Assembly: GCA_037893225.1 (NCBI GenBank)
Contig: JAZGUH010000720.1
Location: 124,001-188,000, forward strand
Reading direction: 5' to 3'
Length of the DNA: 64,000 nucleotides
Source: Hippasteria phrygiana
Lineage: Eukaryota > Echinodermata > Asteroidea > Valvatida > Goniasteridae
Shown here: piece by piece, positions 1 to 8,323 of the stretch
How the letters are laid out: each line of letters opens with the position of its first letter
How positions within the stretch are numbered: position 1 is the stretch's first letter
Notes under the pieces: model-generated
What the model was told of the DNA's origin: nothing
Databases searched by the model: none
The model's input: the letters and a program-made list of their open reading frames with translations, nothing else
Translations under genes and position numbers: made by a program

Positions 1-80
1 TTGTTTGTACATATATATACATTTATATTTATATTTGTCTATATGGTAATACCGAATAAAATCAAATCAAATCAAATCAA
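1..80 (+). repeat. Probable 3' tail of a non-LTR retrotransposon with (ATCAA)n end
   Basis: An AT-rich stretch leads into 'taataccgaataaaatcaa' and four ATCAA units (61-80). A short-unit 3' tail after an AATAAA-like signal (aataaa, 55-60) is typical of Jockey/CR1-type LINEs. No coding part is in view, so the element body would lie upstream of the window. A plain microsatellite is the alternative. Confidence 0.4.
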
Positions 81-415
81 ACTGCACCTAGTCAGGTTTC
101 CCTTGTGGTTCATTTGAAATGGTATGTTATAAAAATGTACAATGACGTCATTCCCCAAAAGGACGCCCTCTATCGAGACAACAAAAACGGGTTTTTTTTA
201 AGCGTGAAGAATTTGCTAAAGTGCTCCTATATGTTCGCTGGACAGTTACCGCAAATGACTTGGCAAGGTTTCATAATCATGACGTCATCAGACCGGAAAT
301 TATAGTAGCCAGAATTTTAAAATGCTCGTTTTTAATGAGTTGATCGTGTGTTTTATGAAAATATGTTGTTTAAACCTTGCCCCATGACTATGTTCGTAGC
401 CAAAAGAGTGATAGC
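81..415. other. Non-coding flank of the fold-back element
   Basis: No convincing coding sequence. It holds two perfect TGACGTCA octamers (143-150 and 280-287). From about 335 it shows weak inverted similarity to about 3640-3700, so the outer edge of the palindrome is blurred here. The short ORF at 105-305 has no recognisable domain. Confidence 0.5.
280..303 (+). promoter_or_regulatory. Composite CRE / ETS-like motif, copy 1
   Basis: TGACGTCA (280-287), the perfect CREB/ATF palindrome, is followed four bases later by CCGGAAAT, an ETS-like core. The same pairing recurs at 450, 588, 3230 and 3584. Binding is inferred from motif identity only. Confidence 0.3.
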
Positions 416-449
416 CAGTGCAATGTTAAGTGTTTGCTTCCAAGTGCTG

Positions 450-474
450 TGACGTCATCAAACCGGAAATTACG
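450..474 (+). promoter_or_regulatory. Composite CRE / ETS-like motif, copy 2
   Basis: TGACGTCA (450-457), TCAAA spacer, then CCGGAAATTACGCG. It is the mirror partner of the copy at 3584-3607 in the opposite arm. Confidence 0.3.
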
Positions 475-587
475 CGTTATTCATACAAAGGCGCGCAATT
501 TCCATATTTTTACAAGGTTTTTGTACTAAATGAATCTGGATGAACATGTATCCTTTGAATAGTCGGCATTTACCTTCCCTTGACCGA

Positions 588-611
588 TGGCGTCATAAAA
601 CCGGAAGTTAC
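588..611 (+). promoter_or_regulatory. Composite CRE / ETS-like motif, copy 3 (CRE degenerate)
   Basis: TGGCGTCA replaces the perfect CRE, but the ETS part ACCGGAAGTTAC is the best match of the set. It is the mirror partner of 3230-3254, whose CRE is intact, so this copy has probably lost the palindrome by one substitution. Confidence 0.3.
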
Positions 612-1043
612 TTGTTCATGTACGTGTACATAAAATGTATACTGAATTTATTGTCCCCAGACGATGCATTTTGATTGTCCATGAAAAAATAAATTCCGTG
701 ATTGTTTTTGGACATTACGCTTTTGCAACTGAACGTGTCTAATGACTTGTCTGCCCGATCACTCTGCGTTTCTAAAAAAATTACATGCGAATCTTTAGGT
801 AGGTATTTTTGCGCCGGTGGGGACAAAATCTTCGCTGCGCTTACGTAATGCAAAATAAATTCAAAAGAAAAAAAAATTCACTTGTCATTTAAACAAACAG
901 GCCGAAATGACCAACAGCGAAATGACCAACATATACATGTAACTACAAATAACATGAAAATACAACAACTTTTCTTACTTTCCAATAACTTTTACCAACG
1001 GATTAAACATTTAAGAGAATCAAGCAATCAGGCGCGGTTCTAC

Positions 1044-1067
1044 GGGGGGGGGGGGGGGGGGGGGGGG
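1044..1067 (+). repeat. G24 homopolymer tract
   Basis: Twenty-four consecutive G, with no counterpart in the right arm. It could form a G-quadruplex and is also a place where assembly length is unreliable. Confidence 0.9.
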
Positions 1068-1565
1068 CGCAAGCAATATTGTTATAAACTTTAAAGGGGT
1101 TGGGACTTGGGAGATTTCGGGCACCCGACAGCACTGAGTTTTCACATATACATTTGTATATTACAATTTATGGTCCGTACTTATGGACATTTGTCGTTCT
1201 GGATGCCGTGAAAAAGGAGCAAGGTTTCCGAATTACTAACAGCAGGAGAACATTTTGCCAACATGATGGTAATGGGACCTGTTTCTTTTCTTAAATATTT
1301 GCTGATATGCTGACGTCCCATTAATTTTTGCGCACGTTTTCCCATGTGAGAATCCGTATGGAACGCCAAAGAGGCATAAACTCAAAGCAACACATCGATT
1401 GGTCTTTTACATCGATCAGTCTTTTATACGTTGATCGGACGGTTTTCTATACATCGATCGATCGCACTTTTCCCATCGATCGTAATTTGCAATTATGTGC
1501 CACATTTTAAACACAGGTAAACCGATACATCCCATAAAGGTCACATTCAAATAAAACGCCTTTGA

Positions 1566-1599
1566 TCCGGGGGGGGGGGGGGGGGCAAAGGGGGCCATG

Positions 1600-1631
<32 letters not shown>

Positions 1632-1757
1632 ACCAATTTTGTTTTAAACTGTCGTCGCAAAAAGGCAGCCACTGCGTAGGCCTACACCCACCCACAAAAC
1701 TCAGCCAAACATTTTTTTGGCTCCTCCAAAAAAATTGTGTTCTGGATCCGCCTCTGG
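1566..1757. mobile_element. Nested small insertion with facing G-run and C-run
   Basis: Present in the left arm and absent from the matching place in the right arm, so it looks like an insertion of about 190 bp. It opens with ATCCGG and 17 G (1569-1585), then 'caaagggggccatg', then 20 C (1600-1619) and 10 A. It closes near 'ggatccgcctctgggg', so GATCC-containing ends face each other. This could be a MITE-like element, but terminal repeats and a target duplication are not firmly visible. Confidence 0.4.
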
Positions 1758-2064
1758 GGCTAGCAATAGATTGGGGTGGATTGTGGCTCTGTTGTGTGCG
1801 TTCTTGGCCGCAGACCTGCTCTGGTGATTAACAATGTCGGATGTGCATTGACCCAGAAAAAAACAGGCTCATTTAAGAGAAACTCCGAGGCATATGGCAG
1901 GGGTCATAGGGTCATAGGGTCATTGTGCGTGCATGTAGGTTTCTACAATGTATAGGTTGGTGGTCGATGAGACGTTTACGTTTGCAGATTCACAGTAAAA
2001 CAACCGGTATCTCGAGGTTGAACCCCACGGTAACTCGGGACCTTCTGTGTGACTGCTCTACGTT

Positions 2065-2157
2065 CCGACACCCCTATGTTCCGACCACTCAACCTACGTC
2101 CCGACACCCCTATGTTCCGACCACTTAACGTATCTTCCGACACCCCTATGTTCCGAC
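2065..2157 (+). repeat. Three direct copies of a 20-bp motif (CGACACCCCTATGTTCCGAC)
   Basis: Copies lie at 2065-2085, 2101-2121 and 2137-2157, spaced 36 bp apart. The reverse complement of the motif is repeated on the far side of the loop (2386-2500). Confidence 0.8.
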
Positions 2158-2180
2158 AACCTGCATAAAAGAATGTGTTA

Positions 2181-2371
2181 GCCTGTTTCGACTGGTGCGT
2201 TGGGCTAGAGACCAGCATAATGTTTAAATTTACAAAGAAGTGCAGGGATAACACAACAAAAACTGTTACTATGCCTATGTTTCTGATAGAGAACAAAAGC
2301 CATTTATCACAGTATATGTGTGAGATGACAAACAAAATTGTGCATTGGTCACTCAATCCCATATATAGGTG
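2181..2371. other. Loop region of the fold-back element
   Basis: About 190 bp between the mirrored 20-bp repeats with no partner elsewhere in the window. The minus-strand ORF crossing it (1976-2380) only translates the DNA repeats into RNIGVS-like peptides and has no domain I recognise. Confidence 0.5.
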
Positions 2372-2385
2372 CCGTAACATACATT

Positions 2386-2500
2386 TGTAGGGGTGTCAGA
2401 ACATAGGGGTGTCGAATCATGAGGATGTCGGAAAACACAGGGGTGTCGGAACATAGGCTGAGTAGTCGGAACATAGCGGTGTCGGAACATAGGGGTGTAT
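2386..2500 (-). repeat. Inverted copies of the 20-bp motif (GGAACATAGGGGTGTCGG)
   Basis: Five or six imperfect copies of the reverse complement of the 2065-2157 motif, with irregular spacing and point differences such as 'catagcggtg' and 'catgaggatg'. This mirrors the other arm and shows the right side has diverged further or expanded separately. Confidence 0.75.
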
Positions 2501-3229
2501 TACCGTTTTCGGAGGTACCTCGGAGTTTCTCTTTAATGAGCTCACTGTCTCCAAGTCAATGCACACCAGACAGTCGTGTCGTCACCAGAGCATATCTATC
2601 CGCACACAATAGAGTCACTTAATCCCCCAATCTATACTACTAACCCCCAATGACCGCGGCGACTTCAAAGGCGTTGCATTTGAAAATGAACTTTTATTTA
2701 TGGTTGAATTTAGAGTGTGTAAACTGTGACACGTTATTGCAAAGTGCGATCGACTGGAAAAGTGCAATCGATCAACGATAAAGATTGATGGAAAATACTC
2801 ATCCATGTAAAAGAATCTATCGATCGATGTAAAAGACATGATCAGGGTTTATGCTTCTTAGGCGTTTCATGGATTATGGGAAAGATCCCTCCTAACCACC
2901 TACAGAGGTGAATTTTGCCAGGGTTAGAAACCAAACTAGGAGCTCGTGCTTTTTTGGTAAATGTTTGTTTGCGAAAAATGAGAAAATAAACAACTTTTCG
3001 CTTTGAAACTTTGTTCTTTGACACCTAATGTAACTATATAGAGATTCGCTTTTGTTGAGTTACAAACGCAGAGAGATCGGGAAAGCAACTACATTACATG
3101 TATGTCTTCGGACACGTCCAGTTGTAATTATAGTGATGTCAGAAAAAGAATCACGGAATTTAATTTTTCATGGACAACCGAAATGCATCGTCTGGGTACG
3201 ATAACATTCAGTATACATTTTATGTACAA

Positions 3230-3254
3230 GTAACTTCCGGTTTGATGACGTCAT
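3230..3254 (-). promoter_or_regulatory. Composite CRE / ETS-like motif, copy 4
   Basis: GTAACTTCCGG, TTTGA, TGACGTCA (3246-3253) on the plus strand, which is copy 3 read from the other strand. Confidence 0.3.
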
Positions 3255-3323
3255 CGGTTAAGGGAAGGTCAATGCCGACTATTCAGAGGATACATCCATG
3301 AAGTACGTACGAAAACCCACTTG

Positions 3324-3469
3324 TCTCATGAACGTGGAAAAAATATATCTCGTGAAAACGAACTTGGAAAAATATATTTCGTAAAAACAAACTTGAAAAA
3401 ATATATCTCGTAAAAACGATTTTTGTTTTTATAAATAATATCTAGTAAAAACAATTTAGAAAAAGTATA
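3324..3469. repeat. About 29-bp AT-rich tandem repeat, five imperfect units
   Basis: Units begin near 3324, 3348, 3377, 3406 and 3441. Each follows the pattern TCTCGTAAAAACGA...GAAAAATATA. Present only in the right arm of the fold-back element, so it is a later expansion or insertion. Confidence 0.7.
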
Positions 3470-3583
3470 CTTTAAGTATACTTCACGTTTTGAAAATGTA
3501 TACTTCATGGCACTATTGGACTTTCGTAAAGTACAAAAACCTTGTAAAAATATGGACATTGTACGCGTAAGTATGAATAACGC

Positions 3584-3607
3584 GTAACTTCCGGTTTGAT
3601 GACGTCA
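3584..3607 (-). promoter_or_regulatory. Composite CRE / ETS-like motif, copy 5
   Basis: GTAACTTCCGG, TTTGA, TGACGTCA (3600-3607) on the plus strand. Mirror of copy 2. Confidence 0.3.
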
Positions 3608-3640
3608 CATCACTTGGAAGCAAACACTTAACATTGCACC

Positions 3641-3889
3641 GAAAATTAATTTTACAATAATATGAAAACATGCACGACTGTCTAAATTATTGAAGAAAAG
3701 TAAGAAAAAATGTTTGACCTGAGCGTCAGGTTGCAACGTGATTGGCTCATTGTCTGGAAGAGAGAGCCCGGCCCCTAAAACCCCTGTACTGCATGATTAG
3801 TCAAGATTACATGTACCGTGCTCGAAATTCCAGTTATTTCCAATAAATTTGACGGTAGAAAACATGTACATGTAACGTATGATGTACAT
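3641..3889. other. Spacer between fold-back element and first LINE
   Basis: No gene. It contains a short perfect dyad, ACCTGA-GCG-TCAGGT (3717-3731), an inverted CCAAT box (ATTGG, near 3741), and several ACATGTAC palindromes between 3809 and 3892. None of these can be tied to a transcription unit. Confidence 0.4.
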
Positions 3890-4927
3890 GTACCATGGAA
3901 CTACCATTGACCTCATCTTTACAAATCGACCAGAGAAGTTTACTTTGGTTGAATCCACTGCAAATCCAGTCAACAGTGATCATCATGCAGTTTTGTTCAC
4001 CTTCTCTTGCAACAAGGCTCCCCCTCAACCCCAGGTTTTCCGTTCATTTCTGCAATACAGAAAGGCTGATTTCAAACATATGGAGATACTTTTACATCTT
4101 GCTCCATGGTCAGCTTTCTTGGATGACAACGACCCTGAGGCCTCATGGGATGGTTTCATGGACATATTAGATGCAACCATAAGAGACTGCATTCCATTGA
4201 AAAAATGCCGCCGTGGTTTATCTCCTTGGATATCACCTGAACTGAAAAAACTAATTCGGTTAAAGCACCACTTATTTGTCAAAGCTAAGCAATCCGGTTC
4301 AAGTTCTTCATGGCAACACTATAAGCAAATTCGCAATAGGGTAACAAATTTGTCCAAATCTGCTTACTGGAAACACGTTAATGATCTCTTTATGGTAGCT
4401 GACAACAAACGCAGCTTTTGGTGCTTTGTGAGGGATCAAAAGAAATCTCAATGTCCCCCTGCCTTCCAAAAAGGTGATGAACTCATCAACAAACCTGCCG
4501 ATATCTGCCAAGCCTTCAATGAGTTCTTCACTTCAGTTCATTCGCTGCCTACACCACATCCGCAGACTCCACCCCCATGTTTCCTTCAAATCCCCGAACT
4601 TCCACCAATTTCGATTAACCTTGGGTGGCTGCAGAAAACTCTGCTCAGTCTCACCCCTCACAAAGCTCCGGGATATGATGGAATTTCACCAACTTTACTC
4701 CGAGCAACAGCCTCTACAATTGCTCCTCCACTGCTACGAGTCATGAATTCTTCTCTTTCAACTGGAACTCTCCCTGTGGACTGGAAACTTTCTCAAATAT
4801 CACCGGTGTTCAAGTCTAGGAAACGTTCTGACATCAAAAATTATCGTCCAGTTGCATTAACCTCAGTCATTTGCAAAGTCTTGGAAAAAACAGTGGCTGA
4901 TAATATAAATTATCACATTTCCTCGCT
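3890..4927 (+). pseudogene. LINE-1 fragment: endonuclease C-terminus and N-terminal half of reverse transcriptase
   Basis: This is the usable part of an open frame running 3879-4976. It starts with GTTIDLIFTNR and SDHH, the last strand/loop of an APE-type endonuclease, so most of that domain, including its GDFN motif, is missing. A linker of roughly 200 residues follows, then the RT fingers: HKAPGYDGIS and, at about residue 320, KNYRPVALTSVICKVLEK. After HISSL (near 4927) the frame reads unrelated residues to a stop. The true continuation (RSCVTQLANAIHDW) is in another frame from about 4930, so a small deletion and frameshift lie at 4924-4935. The start Met is not real, because the copy is 5'-truncated. 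Confidence 0.8.
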
Positions 4928-4929
4928 TT

Positions 4930-5511
4930 GCTGCACAACGATCATGTGTCACCCAGCTTGCCAATGCAATCCATGACTGGGCAACCATTCTCGACAGACC
5001 ACGTCCTCCTCGCATTGACATCACTTTTCTTGACTTCAGTAAGGCCTTTGATGTCATGCCGCACGACATCCTGCTTAACAAGCTGGCAAGTAATTACAAC
5101 ATCCGTGGACAAACCTGGGCATGGATTAAATCCTTTTTGATAGGCCGAAAGCAACGTGTTGTGTATCACGGTTGCTTTTCGGATTGGGCTCCTGTCACAT
5201 CTGGAGTCCCGCAAGGAAGCGTCCTTGGCCCTTTGCTTTTTAACCTATTCATCAGTGACATTTCACACAACCTGACTACAAAATTCCTGCTCTTCGCTGA
5301 TGACACACTCATTTACCAACCCATCCATTCACAAGATGACGAGCATGCCCTCCAAGCAGACCTCACCGAACTTGGTCGATGGAGTGAAATGAACATCATG
5401 CATCTCAACACTACGAAGACTAAGGTACTTCACATGACAAGGGCCAAGAAACCTGTGAATCCTCCCGTTTACATTCTCAACGACAAACCCGTCAGCATCA
5501 CCTCAGCATAG
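4930..5511 (+). pseudogene. LINE-1 fragment: reverse transcriptase palm with intact FADD
   Basis: A different frame from the preceding fragment. It reads RSCVTQLANAIHDW, then FLDFSKAFDVMPHDILL (catalytic Asp motif A), SGVPQGSVLGPLLFNLFI (motif B) and LLFADDTLIY (motif C, both aspartates present, 5293-5304). It then runs on to LNTTKTKVLHM (the 'K' motif of the RT thumb). It ends at a TAG at 5509-5511 directly before KYLG. In active relatives this codon should be a sense codon, so it is a nonsense mutation, and a one-base deletion follows within the next 12 bases. Confidence 0.8.
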
Positions 5512-5750
5512 AAGTACCTGGGTGCACCATCAACAACACTCTGACTTGGTCTGATCACGTTAATACAATTGTTTGCAAAGCCAATAGAATCACCCTAGGA
5601 TTTATATGGCAAGTTGCAAGTGGAACTTCAACCAAGGCCCTTTCATCCCTTTACCAGTCCTTGGTCCTACCAGTGCTTGAATATGGATTGCCTGCATGGT
5701 CGCCTTACACTGCTGCCGATAAATTTAAATTAGAAAGAGTCCAAATTTAG
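5512..5750 (+). pseudogene. LINE-1 fragment: RT C-terminal region
   Basis: KYL-G is followed after a frameshift (near 5521) by CTINNTLTWSDHV, then SLYQSLVLPVLEYGLPAW and KFKLERVQ. This is the familiar segment after the RT thumb in Jockey/CR1/L2-type elements, where LVLPVLEY is well conserved. A TAG at 5748-5750 ends the frame, and the reading continues in another frame. Confidence 0.75.
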
Positions 5751-5919
5751 GCGGGCCAGCAGGATGTGTCTGAAGGTAGCCAGGGGCACCGTAACATACG
5801 AGGAGAGACTTCAAGCTCTGAACTGGATTTCTTTGGAGAACAGACGGGCTAAGCAGTCTATCACATTAGTTACAAAATGTCTATTTGGAATTATTGACTG
5901 CCATTCTGTCCGTATACAG
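5749..5919 (+). pseudogene. LINE-1 fragment: terminal coding segment, fused into satellite
   Basis: RRASRMCLKVARG, YEERLQALNWISLENRRAKQSITLVTK is the typical 'RRxxR...L..L.W..L..RR' tail of these polyproteins. The open frame then runs without break into the first satellite monomer, which is how the join can be placed at about 5918-5920. No natural stop, 3'UTR or tail of the element is present. Confidence 0.7.
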
Positions 5920-8323
5920 TTCAGCCGAATGATGGCCGAGATAAGCGAGTATTTTTTTTCGAACTGATTTTTTCTGCATTCCTGGATGAGTGTACATGCT
6001 ATACAATGGACTAGCCGAGACCCCCACCACGCAACTTGGGCCCCAAATGAGGGCGTTTTTCGGTCTGACGTTGAACAAAATTGCGCACAATCTTGATACT
6101 GATTGAAAGAGGGACTCATCAGCAACATCCAGACCAATCTCCAGCTCCTCAGACCCAAGTTCAGCCAAATGATGGCCGAGATAAGCGAGTAGATTTTTCA
6201 AACCAATTTGACTCATTTCCCGCATAAGTGCACATGCTATACAACGGACTAGCCGAAACCCCCACCACGCAACTTGGGCCCCAAATGAGGGTGTTTTTCG
6301 GTCTGACATTGAACGAAATTGGGCACAATCTTGATACTGTTGGGAAGAGGGACTCCTCAGCAACATCCATACCAATTTCCAGCTCCGCAGGCCCAAGTTC
6401 AGCCAAATGATGGCCGAGATAAGCGAGAAGTTTTTTTTTCGAACTGATTTTGTCTGCATTCCCGCATGAGTGTACATGCTATACAATGGACTAGCCGAGA
6501 ACCCCACCACCAAAGAGGGCGTTTTTCGGGCTGACGTTGAACGAAACTGCGCACATACTTGATACTGATGGAAAGAGGGACTCACCAGCAACATCCAGAC
6601 CAATCCCCAGCTCCTCAGACCCAAGTTCAGCCGAATGATAGCCGAAATAGGCGAGTATGTTTTTCGAAAGAATTTGTCTGCATTCCCGCATAAGTGCACA
6701 TGCTATACAATGGACTAGCCGAAACCCCCACCACGCAACTTGGGCCCCAAATGAGGGCGTTTTTCGGTCTGACATTGAACGAAATTGCGCACAATCTTGA
6801 TACTGTTGGAAAGAGGGACTCATTAGCAACATCCAAACCAATCACCAGCTCCTCAGACCTCATTTCAGCCGAATGATGGCGGACATAAGCGAGTAGGTTT
6901 TTCGAACTAATTTGTCTGCATTCCCGCTTAAGTGCACATGCTATACAATGGACTAGCGGAAACCTCCCCACCCCCCCCCCCCCCCCCCAACGCAACTTGG
7001 GCCCCAAATTAAGGCGTTTTTCGATCTGATGTTGAACGAAATTGCGCACAATATTGATACTGTTGGAAAGAGGGACTCCTCAGCAACATCCCGACCAAAT
7101 TCCAGCTCCTCAGACGCCAGTTCAGCCGAATGATGGCCGAGATAAGCGAGTATTTTTTTTCGAACTGATTTTTTCTGCATTCCCGCATGAGTGTACATGC
7201 TATACAATGGACTAGCCGAGACCCCCACCACGCAACTTGGGCCCCAAATAAGGGCGTTTTTCGGTCTGACGTTGAACAAAATTGCGCGCAATCTTGATAC
7301 TGATTGAAAGAGGGACTCATCAGCAACATCCAGACCAATCTCCAGCTCCTCAGACCCAAGTTCAGCCAAATGATGGCCGAGATAAGCGAGTAGATTTTTC
7401 AAACCAATTTGACTCATTTCCCGCATAAGTGCACATGCTATACAATGGACTAGCCGAAACCCCCACCACGCAACTTGGGCCCCAAATGAGGGTGTTTTTC
7501 GGTCTGACATTGAACGAAATTGGGCACAATCTTGATACTGTTGGGAAGAGGGACTCCTCAGCAACATCCATACCAATTTCCAGCTCCGCAGGCCCAAGTT
7601 CAGCCAAATGATGGCCGAGATAAGCGAGAAGTTTTTTTTTCGAACTGATTTTGTCTGCATTCCCGCATGAGTGCACATGCTATACAATGGACTAGCCGAG
7701 AACCCCACCACCAAAGAGGGCGTTTTTCGGGCTGACGTTGAACGAAACTGCGCACATACTTGATACTGATGGAAAGAGGGACTCATCAGCAACATCCAGA
7801 CCAATCCCCAGCTCCTCAGACCCAAGTTCAGCCGAATGATAGCCGAAATAGGCGAGTATGTTTTTCGAAAGAATTTGTCTGCATTCCCGCATAAGTGCAC
7901 ATGCTATACAATTGACTAGCCGAAACCCCCACCACGCAACTTGGGCCCCAAATGAGGGCGTTTTTCGGTCTGACATTGAACGAAATTGCGCACAATCTTG
8001 ATACTGTTGGAAAGAGGGACTCATTAGCAACATCCAAACCAATCACCAGCTCCTCAGACCTCATTTCAGCCGAATGATGGCGGACATAAGCGAGTAGGTT
8101 TTTCGAACTAATTTGTCTGCATTCCCGCTTAAGTGCACATGCTATACAATGGACTAGCGGAAACCTCCCCACCCCCCCCCCCCCCCCCCCCAACGCAACT
8201 TGGGCCCCAAATTAAGGCGTTTTTCGATCTGATGTTGAACGAAATTGCGCACAATATTGATACTGTTGGAAAGAGGGACTCCTCAGCAACATCCCGACCA
8301 AATTCCAGCTCCTCAGACGCCAG
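5920..8323. repeat. Five-monomer higher-order repeat, two copies (1201 and 1203 bp)
   Basis: Monomer lengths are 240-238-228-238-257 (5920-7120) and 240-238-228-238-259 (7121-8323). The two copies look nearly identical by eye, and the only length change is in the C-tract monomer. Confidence 0.85.
6972..6988 (+). repeat. C17 tract in a class C monomer
   Basis: Seventeen C after 'aacctcccca'. The HOR partner near 8172-8190 is two bases longer. Confidence 0.85.

Larger units (their letters stand above)
416..2180 (+). repeat. Left arm of the fold-back element
   Basis: This arm is longer than its partner because of private material: about 860-1165, which includes a G24 run, and a G/C-rich insertion at about 1566-1757. 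The best conserved pieces are 560-740 (the segment around 'cagacgatgcattttg') and 1860-1885 ('gagaaactccgagg'). No gene is supported within it. Confidence 0.65.
2372..3640 (-). repeat. Right arm of the fold-back element
   Basis: Reverse-complement partner of 416-2180. It lacks the G/C-rich insertion of the left arm but has its own AT-rich tandem repeat block (3324-3469), which interrupts the pairing with the left arm between about 527 and 560. No coding sequence is recognised. Confidence 0.65.
335..3700. mobile_element. Large fold-back (imperfect palindrome) element, non-autonomous
   Basis: The left part reappears as its reverse complement in the right part, in mirrored order: 427-475 with 3580-3635, 475-527 with 3531-3590, 560-740 with 3060-3300, 1370-1565 with 2670-2870, 1760-1900 with 2510-2640, and the short repeats at 2065-2157 with 2386-2500. 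The arms are diverged by substitutions and indels, and each carries private insertions. No transposase is encoded. Long inverted arms around a short loop resemble fold-back DNA elements or an inverted duplication. No flanking target-site duplication was identified, so the element class is uncertain. Confidence 0.7.
3890..5919 (+). mobile_element. 5'- and 3'-truncated non-LTR retrotransposon (Jockey/CR1-like), LINE-1 of this window
   Basis: Conceptual translation gives the end of an apurinic endonuclease (SDHH), a linker, and a reverse transcriptase with successive motifs: KAPGYDGIS, NYRPVALTSV, DFSKAFD (5032-5052), SGVPQGSVLGPLL and FADD (5293-5304). A C-terminal region follows (YLGCTIN, LEYGLPAW, RASRMCLKVA). 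The 5' part of the endonuclease is missing. The coding frame breaks near 4927, at 5509-5523 and near 5750. The element stops abruptly where satellite starts and has no 3'UTR or tail, so it is dead and probably cut by the rearrangement that placed the array. The clade is inferred from motif style only. Confidence 0.85.

Noticed and set aside
608..853. 81-residue minus-strand ORF in the left arm
   Set aside because: It has no recognisable domain, and the mirrored sequence in the right arm does not preserve the frame.
1976..2380. 134-residue minus-strand ORF with RNIGVS repeats, and the related plus-strand ORF at 2419-2622
   Set aside because: The peptide repeats come directly from the mirrored 20-bp DNA repeats and appear on both strands of the palindrome.
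3717..3731. Short perfect dyad ACCTGA-GCG-TCAGGT as a hormone-receptor-like site
   Set aside because: A single short dyad in a spacer with no linked gene. Chance occurrence is plausible.
5930..5970. tRNA-like box A (TGGCCGAG) and box B core (TTCGAA) in each monomer, suggesting a SINE origin
   Set aside because: The spacing of about 25 bases is too short, and box B matches only in its six-base core.
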